This document shows, in pieces, positions 55,601-64,000 of a stretch of 64,000 nt of DNA. Below the pieces are notes generated by a model. That model searched no databases, had not been told where the DNA came from, and worked only from the letters and a program-made list of their open reading frames with translations. The position numbers and the translations under genes were made by a program. The stretch lies in NCBI RefSeq assembly GCF_001540865.1, contig NC_033639.1, positions 7,672,865-7,736,864 on the forward strand. The letters run 5' to 3'. The stretch's first letter is position 1, and the number at the start of each line of letters is the position of its first letter. This stretch comes from Ananas comosus. Its lineage: Eukaryota; Streptophyta; Magnoliopsida; Poales; Bromeliaceae.

Positions 55601-56080
55601 TTGTCCAATTTGCATAAAAAATTCACAAATTTTGAGTTTTTGCAAAACTGGGTTGCATTTTTCGATTTTGCAAATTCGATCCGAATTTTCAATAAACTGA
55701 CAAAAATATTCTTATTATTTTTTCTCTTTCCTCTTTTTTTCTCTCGTTATCCTTATGTCCTCGCCCTCGCCCGCGCACCCCCCGCCTTCCTCGTCACCGA
55801 CCCTGCCCTCGCCCTCGCCCGTGCACCCCCAGCCTTCCTTATGCCCTCGCCCTCGCCCGCGCACCCGCCGCCTTCCTCGCCACCGACCCTGCCCTCGCCC
55901 TTGCCTGCGCACCCCACTGCCTTCCTCGCCACCAACCCTGCTGAGACCGCGGCCCGCGCACCCGCTGCCTTCCTCGCCACCGACCCTGCCCTCGCCCTTG
56001 CCCGCGCACCCCCCGCCTTCCTCGTCACCAACCCTGTCGCCGAGACCACACCGCGACTCATTTTTTTCTCCACTTCGTAA
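55601..56080. mobile_element. Single arm of the foldback family, with minisatellite
   Basis: 55606-55740 matches the left outer end of the element at 8822 (ccaatttgcataaaaaattc, gagtttttgcaaaact, aataaactgacaaaaatat). It is followed by a GC-rich array of about 48-bp units at 55755-56045. Each unit resembles ccctcgcccgcgcacccc followed by gccttcctcgccaccgaccc. The last unit leads into gagaccacaccgcgactc, matching the single unit in the arms at 9085 and 11455. The array is open in many frames; the encoded Ala/Pro-rich repeats are unlikely to be protein. Confidence 0.75.
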
Positions 56081-56257
56081 ATTCCGTCTGATGCTTTCCT
56101 TCCTTTGGAGCTCTCCTAACTTGCCATGGTTCTTGATCCTTTATTCTCTCTAACGAGCTATTAATTTATTCTACTAAAGCTCTGCTACTCTACTTTTTGT
56201 TATCAGGTTATTACAAATATCTTGAAGGATGTCCAGGTAAAACTACTTCTACAAAAG
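56081..56257. other. Segment with a possible mini-exon
   Basis: A 30-base stretch (about 56206-56238) flanked by TTATCAG and GTAAAACT could encode VITNILKDVQ. No flanking exons are seen, so it may be a captured fragment or chance. Confidence 0.2.
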
Positions 56258-56872
56258 TTATAATTGATAAATGACTGCTATAAGTTTTTCAAAATATGTT
56301 GATATTCAGTTTCCTTCTAATATCTAAATTTTGTTTAAAAAGTATTATTGTTGGAAAATTAATATTATAAACTCTATTAGGCAGTATTGATTTTCCTCTA
56401 TATGAATAGCTTGACATCTTTCCCTATATGAATAGCTTTTAAAGCATAATGTGTAGGTATCACTCCGAGATCTTCCCTCTATATCAATAGCTTTCAAAAG
56501 CACAACACGTTTGGTGCTTGACATATGATAAAGTTCTGTATATGGTGTTCATAATTATTGTGTGCACAAAATAACAGAAGTGTAACCAAACCTCCAAGGA
56601 CAAAAACTTGTTGTAGCTTTTTGTTAATTATTTTTAATTTTTAAATTATTGTCCAATTACATTGTCTGAAGTAAATCTTGAGCCATTGAAAGTTAAAACT
56701 TGGCCCAAATCAATACATTGAATCCACTCTCGTCTTAAACCGTGTGATTGCTTGTAAATCAATTGAAACATTAGATCTTTGTTCAAACAAAGTTAATCAA
56801 ACCACTCAAATACCATGCATATTTACATGAGCTGTTTGTCCAACCCACTCTAAAAACCCTTAGTTAATGTTG
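56258..56872. repeat. Dispersed repeat B, copy 2
   Basis: This is colinear with 22975-23530, for example gatattcagtttccttctaa, tatatcaatagctttcaaaa and attgtgtgcacaaaataaca. It is in the same orientation. Confidence 0.85.
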
Positions 56873-57494
56873 GCATTTCTAATACAGATATGGGTGCGTG
56901 TTTGGAAGAACGGAAAGAAATGTCTATAAATGCATTAACTCAAAACCTATGTCACTATACGTAGAATCTTGATTTAGACGATCTTGCAATAGACTGAACA
57001 TCTAACTTAAATTGCAATTACAAAAGAGAATCTCTGACTGCTCAATTTAACACTGGATAACTTGTTTCGACATCAAGCAAACACTGATTTTACAACAATT
57101 CCGCACTGACTAATAGCTTCGCAATCAAAATACACATGGAAAATCTTAGTAACAACACATAAAGATCAATGCTCCATGTTTTTGGCTTTTTAGGAAGTTC
57201 CAATGCCAGAATTTATGCAACATATAGGATCTTTGTAGGGATTAGTCCATAAAATTCTCCATTTGCAACAATAATGAACTTAGTAAGAAACACAACAGTT
57301 AGTTTCTCTGCAAAATGTTGCTCTCGCTTTCGTTCAATCTCAGAAGTATGAATCGTAAAACAACAACAACAAGACGACAAAGTCTCCAGCTAGATTAAAG
57401 AACAAACACAAAACTATCATCAGTGACCTCATTGAATACATGTTCTAGGATCTGACCTATTCCTTTAGACTGGCAAGGCGGACTGACGGGAATT

Positions 57495-60400
57495 TTATCT
57501 ATACTCCTCAGGGAGGCGATACCCCGTCATAACTATTTTATCAGCAAACATCTTGCCGGTCTTTGGCATGACGTGCCAGTGCAATGTCAAGTTGAATTCT
57601 TTGCCCCTGAGATTGCTTCCCTGTACGCAAAAAGAACATAGAATAATAATCCAAATTAAAGAAAAGGTAGCTTGCTAGGAATGGTACAATGTTGCAATTG
57701 GCTTGCCTGGTCAATGAGCCGGTATTTATTTGTGGTGTGAATCCAAAATTTCGCGTGGTCTTTTGAGGGTATAATTCCATCCCATAGAGAAACCTGTTAT
57801 GTTGAAGCAACAGAAAAGGTAAGTCTCTAACAAAAGGTACATGTCAAACTAAAAGCAAATAGCAGTATGCACAAAACCGCAGATAGAAGATGCCCAGAAA
57901 CAAAAATATCCATGCTAATTCTATCATCAGCAACTAAATTTAGTTTTAGTTACTGAAATTCTGGTTCAATCCGACAAACTATGATACTCAAGAGGATAAT
58001 GCAGTCTTGCATCCTTTACCTCTACAAGAAGTCAATAACATAGTTAGGTATTGCAAACTATAGAGATTAAAGCAGTTTATATTCATAAAAGGTTTGTAAA
58101 TAAGTGTGAAATTACAATCAGTTGTGCTAAGCCGCCTGTGAAGCAATCATCTCCTACAAAATTTCCGAATCACATCCTATCCAAACCTAATCAACACAAG
58201 CCTTTCAAAAATAATATATTGCCGTGACAGAAGACACTATGATCAAAATCGATGTTCACAAAGAGCAGATTGTGCTGGCTTAATTGTCACACAAATGGAT
58301 GAGAGCTACTTAACAATATGCGCGTCTGTGTGTGCATGATCTGATTTCCAAACCATACAAACTCCATTGATTCTAAATAAAAAAGGCATCATAGTGCTCA
58401 GTCACATCTCTAACTGCCGATAGAAACCATACTCTATCATCTATCAATTTTAGTGTCTTCAACCACAACACTGGGTAGAACATTCTTTGTCACCTAGTTT
58501 CCAAATTGCTCCTTTTGTGCTCATTGTGTTTATATACCATCACCACTACCATTCAAATTCTATATCAGAATCCAATTTTCCATTCAGCTCTGTTTGTGGT
58601 AAGACTTCCGATCAAACCAAGTGTTACATCTAATTTGATGCTACTTTCAATAATGTTAATTATGATCTACCCCTTTCTCTTAAAGCACCTTCTAACAAAA
58701 ACCTAGATGTTTTTGTGTTTATAAATATATTCCTTGCCACCCAATTTTCTCCTTAGTCTCTTACACAACTTTGCATGCCTTTAAATTTAGGTGTATGCAC
58801 GAATGCCAATTTCAGAAGGAATTCATGCCCCATTTGACAAACATAAGGAAACCCATTTTATTATGCTAGAATCTCATCATTGCGAGGCAAGAATAGAATT
58901 GATTTATATGTCACACTCACCTGATTCAGGGCATTCTGAGGGGTCTCATACTCAGCTGCTATGAAAACAAACACCTGCAATCACATGGCTACAACAATAT
59001 GAGAGAAAATTGCATAGATTTTTAGTATTTATAAATCATCAAAACAATCTGAAATGCCAAAAATGTGCGGCAAATTCTCAGTAGTTTTGCACGATTATAA
59101 TCCTTAAATCCTTCCATATTGTTGGAGAGACACCACTATATTTCGGTTCATTTTAGGAGCTAAAGAAATTCATTTTCAAAATGATTAGGTATCTGTAATA
59201 CATGCCAAGTTAAACCACCAATCAAAGCAGCAGTACGATCATTCAGATAGAAAAAAGTAACAAATAATTTAGGGCTTACATATGGATAGAATAGCTCACA
59301 ACAAACACTAACTAGAACTTCCATTTCTTCAAACTAGAGTACAAAAGATACTCCCTCGGCCACAAGCCATTTCAAATTCTCTTAGCTAAAAAGTTAGGGC
59401 GTGTTTGGTCTGCCCCCTTTTCACCTAGTTAATCAGAATCAAAATGGGCAAATCCATTTGTGGGTGTTTGGTATGCAGGAGTTCCATTCCGATTCCGATT
59501 CCTGGGTGAATGGGAATCCTGCAATCACCCCTTTCTCCGGTCCGACTTAGGAAGCCAGATTGGAAGTTAAATCCATGCGGACTGAATGCACTTTATTAAA
59601 AATATCTCAATTACATTTTATATTTTTATTTAAAATTATTTTTAATTTTTTGAATTTATTTTTAATTAAAATATAAATATAAATTTATAAATTAAAATTT
59701 TAATTCTAGATTTTGATTTAGAAATTAAATTTAAAATATAAATTCGATCAAGCATTTTAAATTTGATCTATAAACTTAAATTTAAATGTAGTGGTAAGTT
59801 TGAATTTGAATCAAATCAAAAATTAGTTTTATATTTTGAATTGTCCACTCAATTTTGAATTTTAATTTTTTTAAAAAATTACATTTAAAATTTTGGCTTA
59901 TTATTTCAATATTTTGATGTAAATTTTAAATATTTAAATTTTAGTTTGAATTCAAATTATAAATTTAATTTTATGCTTTGAGGTGCAAACTAAATTTTAA
60001 ATTATTTTTATATTTTGTATTTTAATTTTAATTTTAATTTTTTATAATAAAAATTATTTAAATATTGAAAGCACGAATCAACCATACCGATTCTGCTTGT
60101 TATTCTGAACCAAACATATTAGGAGGTTTTATTACCCCGTTTTTAATTCCTGTCCATTCCGATTTCCATTCCGATTCTATTTCCCATTTTGAACCAAATG
60201 CGCCCTGAGTTTCTTTCTAATCATATGCCTTCGGACCTTCATCTCAAACAAACTTTTTCTCAATTGACTAACAATTGTACCTCTTTGTTGTCCTCCACAC
60301 CATTTGGAGAGGGAAACAGAGTGACACTTTTTTGTTCATCTCTTGTTTAAAGAATTGAACCCAAGGCAGTGGGAGTTAATAAATTACAAACTGTAAATAA

Positions 60401-63400
60401 AATTAAAACTTTAAAAGAAAAACCAAATCCTATTCCGTATCCTATTTAGATAAGTATAAAAAAAATTTCTTACTGTAAATACAAGCATATTCATCACATG
60501 CCAACAAGTGAAATGGCTATAGAANACTTGTTTTTTCACAGTGAGACAAAGGGAGAGGTTTACCACACCTCCTGTTGTTTCTCCATGTTAACAATCAGTT
60601 AACTCTTTTTCAAACAAACTCTACTTCCAGGCTTCCGTATACTAATCTTTCTTTGAGTCCCGCGTAAACCAAGTTTTACCCTTTATCTTAGCCTTACCTT
60701 TAGCCTTACCTGTCCTTAATTTTTGCCCCATTATTTTGGAGGATTATACAAACCAAGTCTTATTGTTCGTCTTAGCCATTCTCTTGTTTAAAGAATTGAA
60801 CCCAAGGCAGTGGGAGTTAATAAATTACAAACTGTAAATAAAATTAAAACTTTAAAAGAAAAACCAAATCCTATTCCGTATCCTATTTAGATAAGTATAA
60901 AAAAAATTTCTTACTGTAAATACAAGCATATTCATCACATGCCAACAAGTGAAATGGCTATAGAAACAAAGTTTTTGGATCATCAATCAAGAAAAAGACA
61001 CCAGAGGTAGTAGGAAGGGACAATAAGAGAAGATCAAATCACTGCACAAATTAGTGCTTAAGAAAATGGATGAAACATGAAAAGACAACATATCTCAACC
61101 TGTTTGGTGTTCCAAGTGAACAGGGATGAAAGGTCTGCTGATATGTTCAACGTCAAGCTGACCTACAAAAAATACAAAACAAAGAGACCATTAAAACTCA
61201 AAGCGAAAACAAAAGACATTCTTTGAACAAGCAGAATCTACATGAACCTGAATGTAGATGCTTTCTATACAAGAAAATATCACAGTGACATTATGTTATC
61301 TATTCTGGAGAATCTGGAGTCATTTATGTAGACAAGTCTGAGTTGGTTTAGAATCCTAGTTCTACAACCCCTATTTTTTTTTCAGTGGTTACTAGGAACT
61401 CTTGTTGCATTACACTAAGATAATCTACGTTATAAACACATCACTTGGTAATACTCTATATAAGGGTCCAGTGCATAAAAAAGAAGAAACTTCTCACTAA
61501 ACCATTTCTAATTACCAATTTACATATCCTTGTACTTCTAAAAATAACCTTAACATGACGATTGTAAAAAGTACATCTCAGAACATAAAGCATAGCAACA
61601 AAAGGTCTACATCACGTATAATGAAATATCGAAGCATCAAACATTTTTGAAAATAAAGGATTAAGAATTTAATAATGCAGGTCTGAGACCATCAGATCAT
61701 GCATGGAAAACCTAGAACTGTTTTATATTTTCTAAAATGCTCAAACAATCAACATTATCCAAAATTAGAAAACAGCCAAGACAAGACAATTGGAAGAAAT
61801 GATCAGGCTCATAACTTCGCCTGCAAAAGCTTCTTTGATGGTCTCTGACACTTGACTTCAAATTTACACAAAAGAAATCGACAATCCTAATGGCATGATG
61901 TCATTTTCTGCGCAACCAATTATTATGGGTCAATTTGAAGGTATGTTACTAGCGTTCCTAATGGCCAATTGAAATAGCAAGCTCAGAGCATCAAAGTGTT
62001 CCGGCGAAAAGCAAGATAGGAAAGTGGAATCAGTTAAAACCAGTCAGCAATAACACACTAATGCACAATACCTTTTTGCAAAATGCACAATTGCACAATG
62101 ACAGAGAAAACTTAGTGCTTAACAGTCAATTTCAGTTTTGGAAGAAGAAAATTGTAGAAAACACTATTTAACAATCAACTACGATGGAAATATTACTGTA
62201 TTGGATGCCCAAAATGCTTGAAGTAGGTAAAGCTGGAAGACCAGGGCATTACCTCATCATTTCCGTTTGCTTGCTTTTGGAACCAGTTGATATTCAGGAC
62301 CTGCAATGGCATGATTATTGAACACACTAGCAAAATACTGATATAGCTAAGGAAAAAAAAAAAAAAGAGGGACGAGGGTAAAACGCAACATTATCCAAGT
62401 CAACTAGCTTTCATGGAGGACATTGTCCATTTTAAAAGTGTGGGAAACCAGCCTAACCAAATACTTAACCATCCAATCAACTATAAAATTCATCCAATCA
62501 ACTATACAAGTATACATTAAAAAATAGTCTCCACCTTTTATGGAGGATCAAGTGTGACCCAAACTTCACACCAAATAGTGTGATGGGACAAGATACCCAC
62601 GCTTCCATTTGCATGTGATATATGTTGATGAACAGAGAAAGAATATACAGTGCTTATCCCAGCGAGCAACGAATTTGGCAATTCCCTACCGTGTTTGATC
62701 ACTAATGGTCGCATCTTCTTAGTTGTACAAAACCCCTAAAATCTTACAAGTTAAATAATGAGCTATAGAAGTACAGAGTTATATGGGAATTGCAAAGAAC
62801 TAATACAACCCCTCAAATTTCGAAGTCAAATGACAAGCTACCATAAATGAGAAACAGCAAAAAGAAGGAAGCAAAGAGAAAAAGCAGAGGACTGAACTAA
62901 AAACAAAAAAAAAAAGAAGGAAAAAAGGGGTCTCTGATATGTTTACAAAATTAATGTTTTCCTCCTTAGGTATCCCAAGGAAGTTTATAATCTATAATTA
63001 ACGCTTAGGAAGGAAATTCAAGCTTTTCACATCAAGGTTGCACATCCTCTTAGGAAATTCAAGCTTTTCACATCAAGGTTGTACATCCTCCAAAAGAACG
63101 AAGGTTACAACCCACCCCATCCCTCCCGCTAATTTCAATGAAATTAGTACAAGATGCAATCCACTAAAGAAACCACTCAATGTCGCGAAAAAGAATAGGA
63201 ACCATAGCAAACCTGTTACACCAATTTGGGAGAAGGTGATTCCTTTACAACACCTTATTCCTGATAATTTGAGTTGGAATCAAGTGACATTGTTGCACTT
63301 CAATTTGGGAGAAATACTTAGCAAATATTGCCCTCTATCTTAATATCTAAAAAGATAACCCCCGCAGACAAATGAACCCCACTTCGACTCATAACCTTTC

Positions 63401-63916
63401 CTTCTAATCCCTTCACTGATGCTTAAAAATTAAAAAACCACCCACCCCTATTTGCTTCTGTCCCACTCTTACAAAATCATAACTTCGCCATCGTTTAAAT
63501 TAGCAATTTAAATTAGTAAGGACCATTTCTCCTAAACCCAATCTTCCCCAAAAAGATAGCTTAAAACTTAGAAACCTTACATCCTCTGCAAACATCTCAG
63601 ATACACAATCCCGCATCTACATCCCAACAAAACCAAACTGAATTTGATCAAGTTACTTTTTAAGCAGAAATTAACACTACATAAGATGGTTTCACCTCCC
63701 AAAACCAGATTTCCGAGAACGAGGAACCGAATCAGCGCACCGATCCACATGAAAAATTAGGGTTTTGGAACAGAGCGGGGATCGATTTACCTTGACCTCG
63801 GCGGTGGGGGAAGGGACGTTAAAGTTGTCGGAGAGGGAGGCCATGGAGCACATCACGGCGAGGATCGTCACCGCGAGCGTCACCACCGCGTTCGCGCGGT
63901 ACCCGAACGAATGCAT
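57495..63916 (-). CDS. SPC3: Signal peptidase complex subunit 3 (SPC22/SPC3)
   Basis: Six exons run 63916-63791, 62300-62253, 61162-61100, 58974-58921, 57793-57707 and 57620-57495. All are in phase 0, giving 167 residues, the usual length. Residues 1-7 are cytosolic (MHSFGYR), 8-28 form the transmembrane anchor, and the rest is luminal. Family motifs are [92 protein letters not shown] and [10 protein letters not shown]. The subunit supports the catalytic SEC11 in removing signal peptides at the ER. Intron 5 uses a GC donor (CAG/GCAAGC), a known minor class. The frame is open upstream to 63961, but the start at 63916 matches family N-termini and has G at -3. Introns hold a MITE and an assembly gap. 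Confidence 0.97.
59397..60205. mobile_element. AT-rich TIR element in intron 3 of SPC3, copy 2 of the family at 48806
   Basis: The left terminus is gggcgtgtttggtctgcccc and the right terminus, inverted, is gggcgcatttggttcaaaat. Sub-terminal gattccgattcc motifs are mirrored. The flanks are TTA on the left and TGA on the right, a possible mutated target duplication. The length is 809 bp, non-coding. The interior block ccggtccgacttaggaagcc corresponds, inverted, to 49440-49465. Confidence 0.75.
60339..60524. repeat. Perfect 186-bp direct repeat, copy 1 (ends at the N)
   Basis: This is identical to 60780-60965 by eye, from tctcttgtttaaagaattga to aatggctatagaa. The single N at 60525 follows immediately. 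Confidence 0.92.
60525..60525. other. Assembly gap marker in intron 3 of SPC3
   Basis: A single ambiguous base at the end of the duplicated segment suggests a join between contigs. Confidence 0.85.
60780..60965. repeat. Perfect 186-bp direct repeat, copy 2
   Basis: This is the second copy of 60339-60524. Here it continues naturally into acaaagtttttggatc. Confidence 0.92.
63011..63090. repeat. 41-bp tandem duplication in intron 1 of SPC3
   Basis: aggaaattcaagcttttcac begins at 63011 and again at 63052, with one or two differences between the units. Confidence 0.9.
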
Positions 63917-64000
63917 CGCCGCGAAAATCTCCGCCCCTTTCGCTCCACCGTGAAAGAGCACACCGCCACACCACGAGATAACCTCTCCTCCTCCTCCTCC

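Noticed and set aside
55715..56153. Ala/Pro/Arg-rich repeat proteins in several frames
   Set aside because: The frames are open in all registers because of the GC minisatellite; there is no start context and no domain.
1..64000. tRNA, rRNA or snRNA genes
   Set aside because: I saw no box A/B pair with a cloverleaf and no rRNA-like block. A covariance-model scan would be decisive.

Overview
The window is nuclear DNA of a flowering plant, and most likely a monocot. The evidence is split genes with GT-AG introns, plant-specific families (SOSEKI, kiwellin, a WAK-type galacturonan-binding protein, a galectin-domain hydroxyproline galactosyltransferase), GC-rich first exons in very AT-rich intergenic DNA, and dense plant transposons (L1-type LINE, Ty3-type solo LTR, Helitrons, PIF/Tourist-like and microsatellite-embedded MITEs). 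The species cannot be fixed from the sequence; a commelinid such as pineapple is only a guess.

Layout. From 1 to about 30200 the window is transposon territory with one intron-less gene, a secreted kiwellin/ripening-related protein (12100-12663, +), whose TATA-containing promoter is tandemly duplicated. Around it lie paired foldback MITEs inside a (TA)n tract (998-2146), a Helitron (6210-8180) cleanly inserted into an older repeat, a roughly 2.9 kb inverted-repeat element with a Tourist-like MITE in its loop (8822-11712), two large AT-rich TIR elements (13979-15064, 23967-25129), a solo LTR (20294-22512) inside a probable second Helitron, and a LINE with an intact 1198-codon ORF2 (25143-30193).

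From 30500 to the end, five genes lie in a row on the minus strand. They are a WAK-type galacturonan-binding secreted protein (two exons, 30541-33318), a prolyl 4-hydroxylase with C-terminal ShKT domain (eight exons, 36448-39220), a SOSEKI polarity protein (five exons, 40748-43217), a GT31 hydroxyproline O-galactosyltransferase with galectin domain (seven exons, 50463-54740, N-terminus lost at an assembly gap at 54741) and signal peptidase complex subunit 3 (six exons, 57495-63916). I traced exon boundaries by hand from splice sites and reading-frame continuity.

The genes are independent, not an operon, but four of the six concern the secretory pathway and cell wall. Signal peptidase cleaves secreted precursors. 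Prolyl 4-hydroxylase makes the hydroxyproline that hydroxyproline O-galactosyltransferases glycosylate on arabinogalactan proteins. The WAK-type protein and kiwellin are apoplastic. The closeness of the P4H and GALT genes (about 11 kb) is notable but may be chance.

Two single-base Ns (54741 and 60525) mark assembly joins. One truncates the galactosyltransferase gene; the other sits beside a perfect 186-bp duplication.
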